Positions 24,845 to 32,251 of a stretch of 64,000 nucleotides of DNA are shown here, in pieces (position 1 is the stretch's first letter; each line of letters begins with the position of its first letter). The stretch is taken from positions 98,989 to 162,988 of the forward strand of contig DATATM010000003.1 of NCBI GenBank assembly GCA_036268775.1. The letters run 5' to 3'. The DNA is from DASZIT01 sp036268775 (GTDB taxonomy: Bacteria > Actinomycetota > Acidimicrobiia > Acidimicrobiales > RAAP-2). The notes beneath the pieces were generated by a model. It made no database searches, was not told the origin of the DNA, and saw nothing but the letters and a program-made list of their open reading frames with translations. The translations under genes and the position numbers were made by a program.

Positions 24845-25480
24845 TCAGGTGGCCAGGCTGCCGAGGAGGGCCCGTATGGATTTGGCCACCGCGTCCCGGG
24901 TCGCCCTTGGCTCGTCGGAGTTGGCGATCAGCATCCCGCCCCGGGTCAGGGCGCCGAACAACAGTCGGGTGAAGGTCTCGGGGTCGTCCACCCGGAGTTC
25001 CCCCTGGGCCACCGCCGCCTCGATGACGCCCACGATCTCGGCGAAGGCGTAGCGCTCGTCCAACTCGGTGAACCGGGCCAAGCCCAGCACCGCCGGCGCA
25101 TCGGTGATCACGATCCGTTGAACATCGGGTTCGAGCACGGCATCGAGAAACGATTCCAACGCCCGGGACAGGAATTCAATGCTGCCCGGTGCCCCGGCGG
25201 CAGCCTGGGCCGACGCCTCGAGCAGTTCGGTATGGACGTCTTCGAAGACGGCTTCGAACAGGGCCATCTTGGAGGGGAAGTGGTGGTAGAGGGCTCCGGT
25301 GGTGACCCGTGCCTCCCGGGCCAGATCTTCCACCGAGGTGCCGGCATAGCCGTCGCGACCGAACAGGCGTCGCCCGGCGGCGGTCAATGCCAGGCGGGTC
25401 TGGGCGACTTGCTCGGCCCGGAGGTTGGGTGGATGTTCATCGGGCGCCAAGGACTCGGTCACCCCGAAGGTGTACCGCAT
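24845..25480 (-). CDS. TetR family transcriptional regulator
   Basis: A 211-residue regulator with N-terminal HTH ('AQTRLALTAAGRRLFGRDGY', 'SVEDLAREARVTTGALYHHF', then 'KMALFEAVFE') and a TetR C-terminal ligand domain. The ATG at 25480 is chosen because AAGGGGAGG sits at the right distance; another ATG at 25504 lacks one. It is divergent from two mycothiol-type enzyme genes, and a perfect palindrome lies between them (25513-25527), so it probably represses both directions. Confidence 0.9.
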   Translation of the reverse strand: MRYTFGVTESLAPDEHPPNLRAEQVAQTRLALTAAGRRLFGRDGYAGTSVEDLAREARVTTGALYHHFPSKMALFEAVFEDVHTELLEASAQAAAGAPGSIEFLSRALESFLDAVLEPDVQRIVITDAPAVLGLARFTELDERYAFAEIVGVIEAAVAQGELRVDDPETFTRLLFGALTRGGMLIANSDEPRATRDAVAKSIRALLGSLAT

Positions 25481-25512
25481 TTCCTCCCCTTGACTCGCAT
25501 CCATGATCTTGA

Positions 25513-25527
25513 CATAGTACTACTATG
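25513..25527. promoter_or_regulatory. TetR operator palindrome
   Basis: Perfect 15-bp palindrome CATAGTA-C-TACTATG between the divergent tetR and MDMPI-type genes, with a related half-site GATAGTAAC 4 bp further right. TetR proteins commonly bind such 15-17-bp palindromes in divergent promoters. Confidence 0.65.
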
Positions 25528-25568
25528 CAAGATAGTAACGATATCTCAATGGGGAAAGGAAGGCCGTA

Positions 25569-26312
25569 ATGCAAGGAGCAATCGAGGCACTGGAGGCCGA
25601 TCGGAAGGAACTGCTCGACATCTGCGCCGGCTTCGGCGATGCCGACTGGAAGACGGAGAGCGGTTGCCAAGGGTGGTCGGTCCAGGACCTGGTTGCCCAC
25701 ATGGGCGCGCTGTTCTGGATGGTGGTCGACCCCTCCCAGCTTCCCGACACCGGTGATCTTCCGACCGAGCGGGTCCAGGATGTCTACGTCGAGGCTCGGC
25801 GAGCGTGGAGCCCGGCCGAAGTACTGGCCGATTACGAGTCGGTGAGTACCGAGGCGCTCGAGCGGCTGGCCGGACTGGAGGGCCAGGACTTTGAGTTGCC
25901 GCTGGGGGATCTCGGCACCTACCCGGCCATGCTGGTGCCCAACGCCTACTCCTTCGACCACTACACCCACATCCGGGTGGATCTCTTCGCTCCCCGGGGA
26001 CCGTTGACAGCGGAGCCGCCGGCCACCGACGAACTCCGGCTGGTGCCAGCCATCGACTGGATCGAGGCCGCCCTTCCCCAACAGAACCCCGAGCACCTGG
26101 GGTCGCTCGGGGGCGTCCTCGACATCGTCCTCGATGGCCCGGGCGGCGGCACCATCCATCTGGGTTCCGGCCCGGGGCGGGCTGAGCTCCGATCCACCCC
26201 GCCCTCCTTCGTCCGGTGGATCACCCAGCGGGCAACCTGGGAGGACGAGGGCGTCGAAGCCAGCGGCGACATCGAGATGCTGGAGATCGCCCGGAACCTG
26301 AAAGTCTTTTGA
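25569..26312 (+). CDS. Maleylpyruvate isomerase-fold (MDMPI_N/DinB-like) protein
   Basis: A 247-residue protein of the mycothiol-dependent maleylpyruvate isomerase superfamily: 'WSVQDLVAHMGALFWMVV' (metal-binding His44) near the N-terminus and 'FDHYTHIRVDLF' (about 130-142) supplying the second His. Family members bind a divalent metal and use mycothiol in isomerisation or thiol-transfer reactions. The substrate is unknown. It forms an operon with the next gene (1-nt gap), probably under the divergent TetR. Confidence 0.78.
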   Translation: MQGAIEALEADRKELLDICAGFGDADWKTESGCQGWSVQDLVAHMGALFWMVVDPSQLPDTGDLPTERVQDVYVEARRAWSPAEVLADYESVSTEALERLAGLEGQDFELPLGDLGTYPAMLVPNAYSFDHYTHIRVDLFAPRGPLTAEPPATDELRLVPAIDWIEAALPQQNPEHLGSLGGVLDIVLDGPGGGTIHLGSGPGRAELRSTPPSFVRWITQRATWEDEGVEASGDIEMLEIARNLKVF

Positions 26313-26313
26313 A

Positions 26314-27144
26314 ATGACCGACCAGATCCAGCCATCCACCGCCGTCGGGCCGGCGCCATTCCGGGACGCCGCCGTTCGGGCGGCGGCCATGTTGCGAACG
26401 GTCCCCGACCCGAAGGCTCCGGTCGAGGGAATGGACTGGAGCGTGACGGAGACGGCCGCCCACCTGGTGGCCGAGATCGAGCATTACGCCGAGTTCATCA
26501 CCGGTGCCTGTGATGCCCGGGTCGGTCTGGCACTGTCCGCTCCCGACAGCACCCCGGCGGCGTTGAGCGCGGCGTCCAACCAGCGGCAGCTGGAGGCCAG
26601 CGCCGGGCGGGACCTCGCCCAACTCGCCGACCGGCTGGTTCCGGCCGCGGAGGAATTCGTGGCCGCCGGTGCTCAGCGGTCGGGTGACGAGCCAATCCTC
26701 ACCTCGAACGGCTTGTCCATGACCGTGCCGGTGATGACCACCACGCTGCTGGGCGAACTGTTGGTGCACGGGTTCGACATCGCCCGGGCTGCCGGGGTGC
26801 CGTGGTCGATCGACCGCCAGGACGCGCTCCGGGTGATCGACGGGATCATGGCCATCGTTCCCGACTACGTGGATCGCCAGCGGACTGCCGATCTAGAGGT
26901 GACCTACGAACTCCGGTTCCGCGGAGGACCCCGTTACCGGCTGGCCATCGACCACGGGACCGCCACATTGACGGAACCGGGTGGCAAGGTGGACTGCTGG
27001 ATCTCCGCCGACCCGGTCGCCTTCCTGCTGGTCGGCTACGGCCGGATCGGCCAGTGGGGCCAGATCCTGCGGGGAAAGATGATGGCCAGGGGGTCCAAGC
27101 CGTGGCTGGGCTTCAAGCTCGGTGACCTGCTGACCGGTCCCTGA
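26314..27144 (+). CDS. Maleylpyruvate isomerase-fold protein with SCP2-like C-terminal domain
   Basis: A 276-residue protein. Residues 15-170 form an MDMPI_N helical domain ('MDWSVTETAAHLVAEIEHYAE', 'LGELLVHGFDIARA'), and residues 185-275 resemble the SCP2 sterol-carrier fold ('YRLAIDHGTATLTEPGG', 'CWISADPVAFLLVGYGRIG'). This two-domain combination is frequent in Actinobacteria. It begins 1 nt after the preceding stop, so translation is probably coupled. A lipophilic, thiol-activated substrate is a reasonable guess, but nothing more is visible. Confidence 0.78.
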   Translation: MTDQIQPSTAVGPAPFRDAAVRAAAMLRTVPDPKAPVEGMDWSVTETAAHLVAEIEHYAEFITGACDARVGLALSAPDSTPAALSAASNQRQLEASAGRDLAQLADRLVPAAEEFVAAGAQRSGDEPILTSNGLSMTVPVMTTTLLGELLVHGFDIARAAGVPWSIDRQDALRVIDGIMAIVPDYVDRQRTADLEVTYELRFRGGPRYRLAIDHGTATLTEPGGKVDCWISADPVAFLLVGYGRIGQWGQILRGKMMARGSKPWLGFKLGDLLTGP

Positions 27145-27153
27145 CCGGCGGAG

Positions 27154-28542
27154 TCAGGGCCGGACGTAGCCGTAGATGGGGTCGCCGTTGTACTGGTTGG
27201 AATCGGCGGGGAGAAACGGCCCGTTGGTGATGACCGCGTACTTGCCGTTCGGCTCCGGCCCGGCATCCCCGTCGACGGTGGCGATAGCGCCGTCCGGCCA
27301 GACCTGGGCGACCACCGCCATATGGGGTGAGCTGGACGCCGAGCCCGGCCCGGTGCCGTACATGACGAAGTCGCCGGCGGCAGGGATCGCGGTCGGGCCC
27401 AGGTCGAGACCCTGACCGGCCCCCCAGGAGAAGACATCCCCGGTGAAGGCATACCGGGGGATGCCGATGCCGTTCTGGTTCCACACCCAGGTGGCGAACA
27501 GGGAGCACCATTCCTCACAGGGCCCGTAGGGGTTGCAGAAGTCACCCTGGTTGGCGTTGGGGTCGGGCCCCACCTGGGAGGCGGCGGTCTGGACGATGCC
27601 GGCACCGCCGCCGGGTGGAGGGTTGGTGAAGCCGGTGGCGATGTCGTCAGGTTGCAGGATCCAGTACCCACCCCCGTCACGGGTGGCGATGATGGCGGCG
27701 GTGGGGGAAAAGGGCGGGAGGTTGGGGGAGGGACCCATGAACTTGGCGTCCCCGTAGGAGAGGACGCCGGCAGTGGCGGCCACCAGCCAGTAACCCCGGC
27801 CGTCGCGGGTGGGGGCGATGCCGGTGACCGAGGTGCCGATGTTGTCGTTGGCGGCCGAGCCGAAGAACTGGGCATCACCGAAAGAGAAGATCCCGCCGTC
27901 CGCCGCCACCAGCCAGTAGCCGCGTCCGTCGGGGGTGGAGGCCATGCCGACGATGGGGAGGTTGAGTTGGATGGCCCCGGTGGATCCGTAGAAGGCGGCA
28001 TCACCGAAGGCGAAGATGCCCCCGTCGGCGGCTACCAGCCAGTAGCCCCGGCCGTCGGGGGTGGCGGCCATGCCCACCACCGGTTGGTTCAGCTTCATGG
28101 CGCCGGTCGAGCCGAAGAACGGGGCGTCGCCGAAGGCGAAGACCCCACCGTCCAGGGCGGTGAGCCAGTACCCGCCGCCGTCGGGAGTGGCGGCCATGCC
28201 GACCACCGGCGCAAAGATGTGCAGACTCCCGGTGGAACCGTAGAAGTGGGCATCGCCGAAGGAGAACACCCCTCCATCGGCGGCGGCCACCCAGTAGCCG
28301 TGGCTGGTGGCGGTGGTGGCCATCGCCACCGCCGGGGACGACAAGGTGATGCCGTTGAAGTTGCCGTAGTTGACGGCGTCCCCCTCGGCCAGCACACCCC
28401 CGCCGGGGAAGAGACCGCCCGACGGCGGGGCGGCGTGCACCGGCGACGAACCGGAGACCAGGGGCACCACCAACGTCACCAGGGTCAGAGCGATGGCCGA
28501 GCCGATGATGACGACCGCCCGTCCCGTCCGACCTCTCCGCAC
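27154..28542 (-). CDS. Secreted GYW-repeat protein with C-terminal CHAP-type amidase/peptidase domain
   Basis: A 462-residue protein. An N-terminal signal/membrane segment (residues 10-37, ending VHAAP) is followed by about six repeats of 'GYWLVAADGGIFAFGDAxFYGSTG' (about 70-290), each with 'xxVVGMAATPDG'. The C-terminal 150 residues look like a CHAP or NlpC/P60-type cysteine hydrolase: 'CNPYGPCEEWCSLFATWVW' with the candidate nucleophile Cys and 'SSSPHMAVVAQV' with the candidate His. Such domains cut peptidoglycan peptides. The repeats may anchor the enzyme to the envelope. GTG start; isolated transcription unit. Confidence 0.82.
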   Translation of the reverse strand: MRRGRTGRAVVIIGSAIALTLVTLVVPLVSGSSPVHAAPPSGGLFPGGGVLAEGDAVNYGNFNGITLSSPAVAMATTATSHGYWVAAADGGVFSFGDAHFYGSTGSLHIFAPVVGMAATPDGGGYWLTALDGGVFAFGDAPFFGSTGAMKLNQPVVGMAATPDGRGYWLVAADGGIFAFGDAAFYGSTGAIQLNLPIVGMASTPDGRGYWLVAADGGIFSFGDAQFFGSAANDNIGTSVTGIAPTRDGRGYWLVAATAGVLSYGDAKFMGPSPNLPPFSPTAAIIATRDGGGYWILQPDDIATGFTNPPPGGGAGIVQTAASQVGPDPNANQGDFCNPYGPCEEWCSLFATWVWNQNGIGIPRYAFTGDVFSWGAGQGLDLGPTAIPAAGDFVMYGTGPGSASSSPHMAVVAQVWPDGAIATVDGDAGPEPNGKYAVITNGPFLPADSNQYNGDPIYGYVRP

Positions 28543-28592
28543 CCGGGGAAGCTTAAGGGATAGGCCTGCCAGGAGGTGGGCGCCTCTCGATG

Positions 28593-29426
28593 TCAGCGAG
28601 CCAGGCGTCCGACCAGCGAGGAAGCCGCGGTCACCCCGACCACTACCGACAGGGCCAGCACCCCGAAGTCGGTGAGGAGGTGGGAGGGGGAGTGGATGAG
28701 CAGTCCCCGGAGAGCGTCGACCTCGTAGCTGAGGGGATTCACCCGGCTCAACACCTGCAGCCAGCCCGGCATGATGCTCACCGGGTAGAGGGCGTTGGAG
28801 GCGAAGAACAGCGGCATGGTGATCATCTGGCCGATGCCCATCAGCCGGTCCCGCTTCAGCACCACCCCGGCGACGGTCATCGACAAACAGGCGAAGAAGG
28901 CCGAGCCCATCATCACCACCGCGAAGGCACCGAGGATGTGGAGGGGATTGGCGGACAGCGACACCCCGAGGATGGCGGAGAGTATGAGGATCACCACCAC
29001 CTGGGCGAGCGCCCGGATGCCGGCGGCGAAGGACTTGCCAAGGATGAGAGCCGATCTCGGTGTGGGGGTGACCAGCAATTTGGTCAGCACCCCGGCGTCG
29101 CGTTCCCAGATGATCTGGATCCCGTAGAAGATGGCGACGAACAGTCCGGACTGGGCGATGATCCCTGGGGCCAGGAAATCCAGATAGGGGATGTTGCCGG
29201 TCGGGATGGCGTGGAGTTTGTTGAAGGTCTCGCCGAAGATGAGCAACCAGAGGACCGGTTGCACCGCCCGGGTGAAGATCTCGGTGCGGTCATGGCGGAG
29301 CTTCTGGATCTCCACCAGGCAGAAGGTGGCGACCCGGCTGGGGAACTCCCTCCAGACTGACGGCTCCCGGCGGACGGTCGGATCAGCCGACCCGGCCGGC
29401 GGTGCGACGAGTTGTGCGGATGTCAC
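28593..29426 (-). CDS. ABC-2 type permease (DrrB-like)
   Basis: A 277-residue membrane protein with six hydrophobic segments and the ABC-2 family pattern 'PVLWLLIFGETFNKL' and 'MPLFFASNALYPVSIMPGWL' (the conserved 'FxSxxlyPxxxxPxwl' segment), then 'VNPLSYEVDALRGLL'. It resembles daunorubicin-type DrrB permeases. The GTG start overlaps the ATPase gene by 44 bp. Third gene of the marR-ATPase-permease operon. Confidence 0.85.
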   Translation of the reverse strand: MTSAQLVAPPAGSADPTVRREPSVWREFPSRVATFCLVEIQKLRHDRTEIFTRAVQPVLWLLIFGETFNKLHAIPTGNIPYLDFLAPGIIAQSGLFVAIFYGIQIIWERDAGVLTKLLVTPTPRSALILGKSFAAGIRALAQVVVILILSAILGVSLSANPLHILGAFAVVMMGSAFFACLSMTVAGVVLKRDRLMGIGQMITMPLFFASNALYPVSIMPGWLQVLSRVNPLSYEVDALRGLLIHSPSHLLTDFGVLALSVVVGVTAASSLVGRLAR

Positions 29427-30243
29427 GCATGCCCCCTTTCTCTTCGCCCTCAGGGCCGAGGGAGTTACCGGTGTGGAACCGGAAGACGTCTTCGAGGCTG
29501 GCCGTGGTTCCGAGTTCCGCCTTCAGGGCGGCCGGGGTGCCGAGCGCCTGGATCCGCCCGAGGTGCATGAGGGCCAACCGGTCGCAGAGGACGTCCGCCT
29601 CTTCCATGTAGTGGGTGGTGAGGAGCACGGTCATCCCGTTGGCCGCCCGCATGTCCTCCACCCGCTGCCAGACCCCGTCCCGGGCGACCGGGTCGAGTCC
29701 GACGGTCGGCTCGTCGAGGACCAGGAGCTCGGGTTGGTTGACCAGGGCCTGGGCCAGTTCCAGCCGGCGGATCATCCCGCCGGAATAGGTGCCGGCCATC
29801 TTGTCGGCCACGTCGGCGAGGCCCATCAGCTCGAGGGCCTCGGCCACCCGGGACTTGCGTTCGGAGCGGGGGACATCGAAGAGCCGGGCGAACCAGCTGA
29901 CGTTCTCCCGGCCGGTCAAGGCGGCTTCGATGGAGAGCTGCTGGGGGACGTAGCCGAGCCGGCGGCGCACCGGCATCGCCGAGCGGCGGAGACTGAAGCC
30001 GAGGACTTCGACCTCCCCCTCTTGGATGGGGAGGAGGGTGTTGACCACCCGGATGGTGGTGGTCTTCCCCGCCCCGTTCGGGCCGAGGAGCCCGAACACC
30101 TCGCCCCGTTCGATGCGAAGGTCGATCCCGTCGACGGCAATCTTGTCTCCGAACCGGTGGCGGAGGCCCACCGCCAATAGCGCCGGCGACGACGCTTGGC
30201 TCGGCAACCCGGTTCTGTTCTCCGCCGGGCTGGCCTCAGCCAT
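29383..30243 (-). CDS. ABC transporter ATP-binding protein (DrrA-like)
   Basis: A 286-residue ATPase: Walker A 'GPNGAGKTTT', signature 'TYSGGMIRRLELAQALV', Walker B 'LLVLDEPTVGLDP', and 'VLLTTHYMEEADVLCDRLAL' as in DrrA-type drug exporters. It overlaps the MarR gene by 8 bp upstream and the permease by 44 bp downstream. The operon probably exports a drug or lipid under MarR control. Confidence 0.9.
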   Translation of the reverse strand: MAEASPAENRTGLPSQASSPALLAVGLRHRFGDKIAVDGIDLRIERGEVFGLLGPNGAGKTTTIRVVNTLLPIQEGEVEVLGFSLRRSAMPVRRRLGYVPQQLSIEAALTGRENVSWFARLFDVPRSERKSRVAEALELMGLADVADKMAGTYSGGMIRRLELAQALVNQPELLVLDEPTVGLDPVARDGVWQRVEDMRAANGMTVLLTTHYMEEADVLCDRLALMHLGRIQALGTPAALKAELGTTASLEDVFRFHTGNSLGPEGEEKGGMRDIRTTRRTAGRVG

Positions 30244-30766
30244 CGGTGACCTCTGGGTGTTGGAGCTCCCGGCTCAGGCGCTGGACGATCGCCACCGCCC
30301 CCCGCAACTGGCGTTGCTCGACGGGGGACAGCCGTTGCATCGCTTCGGCCACCAGGGCCACCCGGCGGTCCCGGAAGGCGCCGACCTTTCGCCGCATATC
30401 CTCGGTGAGCTCGAGCCGGGCCACCCGACGATCGGCGTCGTCGGCGGTCCGGATCAACATGCCGGTGTCGGTGAGCTGACGGACCAGGGTGCTCACCGAG
30501 TTGGGGGCCAGGTGGAGCTCCTCGGCGGCTTGGGTCACCGACACGTTCGGTCGGCGGCGAAGGAGGCGCACCAGATCGAGCTGGGACTGGGTGAGGGTGG
30601 AGAGCTCCCGGGGGCGACCGGCACGACGCCGACCACTCCGCCGGATGGAGGCCATGCTGTCCAGCAACTCGTCGGCCAGGCCCCCCAGGTCACTGGGTTT
30701 CCCGGTCCGGCCGGAGGCGGATGGAGCCCGGCGGGACAACACCGTGACGGAAGGTTTGGACGGCAT
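30236..30766 (-). CDS. MarR family transcriptional regulator
   Basis: A 176-residue regulator. After a basic 45-residue N-terminal tail comes a MarR winged helix: 'TQSQLDLVRLLRRRPNVSVT', 'AAEELHLAPNSVSTLVRQLT' and wing 'TADDADRRVARLELTED'. The ATG at 30766 is preferred to an upstream in-frame start, because a palindrome (30777-30795) just ahead of it is the likely promoter-operator. First gene of the operon with the ABC exporter. Confidence 0.87.
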   Translation of the reverse strand: MPSKPSVTVLSRRAPSASGRTGKPSDLGGLADELLDSMASIRRSGRRRAGRPRELSTLTQSQLDLVRLLRRRPNVSVTQAAEELHLAPNSVSTLVRQLTDTGMLIRTADDADRRVARLELTEDMRRKVGAFRDRRVALVAEAMQRLSPVEQRQLRGAVAIVQRLSRELQHPEVTDG

Positions 30767-30776
30767 CCGACCATTA

Positions 30777-30795
30777 TACCTCTGTCTCAGAGGTA
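30777..30795. promoter_or_regulatory. MarR operator palindrome
   Basis: Perfect inverted repeat TACCTCTG-TCT-CAGAGGTA (8-bp arms) located 10 bp upstream of the marR start. A related half-site CTCAGAGG recurs at 30921-30928. Size and position are typical of MarR autoregulatory sites. Confidence 0.65.
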
Positions 30796-30970
30796 ATTTC
30801 TCGGCCGCTGGGATAGTCGCCGGGGTGGAGGACCATCGGGTAATGCAACGAGCCAAACTCGACGGTGAACGCCACCAACGCTTGGGAGAGCAGGGTGGGC
30901 AGGGGAAGCCTGGCCGCCATCTCAGAGGAACCCGGGAGTCGGGCGGTGCGACCGGGCCGACGCCCTGGAG

Positions 30971-31357
30971 TTAGGAATCCCCTGACAGCATGGTGGTGAT
31001 TTGGGCCATGTCGAAGTAGTCGCGCCAGCCGCTGATCTTGCCGTCGCGGATCTCGAAGATGCCCATTACCGGCAGGGGCGCGACCTTGCCCCCGACGGTG
31101 AAGGTATCCACCCGCTCGGTGAACACCAGGTTGTCGCGGGTGGCGACGTGGAGGTTTTCGATCACCAGGCTCTCGGACATCCCGAAGAACCCCTCGATGA
31201 AGGCGATGGTGGCATCGATGCCGACGGCGGCGTCCATCGGGATGTTGTGATACACCACGTCGTCGGTGAAGAACGGGCGCAGAGCCTCAGCATCGTGTTT
31301 CTTGAACGCCTCACACAGATCCAGCACCACCTGTTCGGGGTCTCCTGCAGCTGCCAT
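30971..31357 (-). CDS. Limonene-1,2-epoxide hydrolase-like protein
   Basis: A 128-residue protein of the NTF2/LEH fold. The catalytic set of limonene-1,2-epoxide hydrolase is present with conserved spacing: Tyr36 and Asn38 in 'VYHNIP', Arg82 and Asp84 in 'ERVDTF', Asp113 in 'GWRDYFD'. It therefore probably hydrates an epoxide to a diol; the natural substrate is unknown. ATG at 31357 after an AGGAGG site. Mycobacterial and rhodococcal homologues are common. Confidence 0.83.
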   Translation of the reverse strand: MAAAGDPEQVVLDLCEAFKKHDAEALRPFFTDDVVYHNIPMDAAVGIDATIAFIEGFFGMSESLVIENLHVATRDNLVFTERVDTFTVGGKVAPLPVMGIFEIRDGKISGWRDYFDMAQITTMLSGDS

Positions 31358-31494
31358 CGGGGTTCCTCCTGAGGTCGGGCGAGCGGTCAAGATCACGTTA
31401 GCGAACTTGCCCGCGGCCCGGCATCCCGGTTCGGCCGTCGCGGCAGCGCCGGCTGGCGGCAAGCTCTTGACATTGGAATCGATGAGGAGGGTTC

Positions 31495-31872
31495 ATGAGC
31501 AGTTTCTCCGAGGTCGAGCTGGCCTACCTAGCCAAGGGCAAGCTCGGTCGACTCGCCACCATCGGTGCCGATGGCGTCCCCCACGTCGTGCCGCTCGGTT
31601 GGACCTACAACCCGGAGCTCGGCACCATTGACATCGGAGGCCGGGATGTCACCCACAGCCAGAAGTTTCGAAATGTCCAACACAACCCAAACGTCGCGTT
31701 GGTGGTGGACGACGTGCTGCCGCCCTGGCGACCCCGCTGTGTGATGATCCGGGGTCGAGCCGAAGGGCTGATGGAGGCGATGGGGGCCGATGGCGAGGAT
31801 CGCGGCCCGACCATCCGGATCACCCCCACCAAAGTCAACAGTTGGGGGATGGACCTCAGCGACGAGGACTGA
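31495..31872 (+). CDS. PPOX class F420-dependent-type oxidoreductase
   Basis: A 125-residue split-barrel flavin-type protein: 'LAYLAKGKLGRLATIGADGVPHVVPLGWTY' pattern at the N-terminus and 'RCVMIRGRAEGLMEA' near the end. Actinobacterial members of this subgroup use coenzyme F420 (or a flavin) and often act in xenobiotic or biliverdin reduction. GAGGAGGG precedes the ATG. Cofactor is inferred from the family and from the LLM-type F420 enzyme at 52232-53182. Confidence 0.75.
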   Translation: MSSFSEVELAYLAKGKLGRLATIGADGVPHVVPLGWTYNPELGTIDIGGRDVTHSQKFRNVQHNPNVALVVDDVLPPWRPRCVMIRGRAEGLMEAMGADGEDRGPTIRITPTKVNSWGMDLSDED

Positions 31873-31879
31873 GGCCGGT

Positions 31880-32251
31880 TCAGTCGCTCTCGAACAGTGG
31901 CCGCAAACGGAGCTCGAGCCCGGCTTCGTCGGGCTCCGCGAACCGGTCGGCCGTCCAGACCTCCAGCCCGCTGGCGTAGACGTCGACCGGGGTGCCGGTG
32001 ACTTCGATCCACCCGGCCACCGCGTCGCCCCATCGTTCCTCGACGATCGCCTCTTGGAGGCGGGCTCGTTGGATGGCGGGGATGGTGCCGCCAGGGGTGG
32101 CGGCCACCACCCTCAGGGCCAGGACGTGGTTGAGGGTGTCGATGTCGTCGGCGGCATAGATGGCGGGTGGATCCCCTCGCACCACCGCGTAGGCCAGGGT
32201 GGTGAAGGGCACGGCAATCAGCGAGATGGACCGAACTCGGCTGACGTCCAA
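31880..32251 (-). CDS. Hypothetical protein
   Basis: A 123-residue protein I do not recognise. It begins 'MDVSRVRSISLIAVPFTTLA', contains 'IYAADDIDTLNHVLALRVVA' and 'RARLQEAIVEERWGDAVAGW', and ends in an acidic stretch. It has no signal peptide after the first short hydrophobic patch and no clear motif. It overlaps the 3' end of the upstream DNA methyltransferase gene by 34 bp, which suggests co-transcription. Confidence 0.6.
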   Translation of the reverse strand: MDVSRVRSISLIAVPFTTLAYAVVRGDPPAIYAADDIDTLNHVLALRVVAATPGGTIPAIQRARLQEAIVEERWGDAVAGWIEVTGTPVDVYASGLEVWTADRFAEPDEAGLELRLRPLFESD

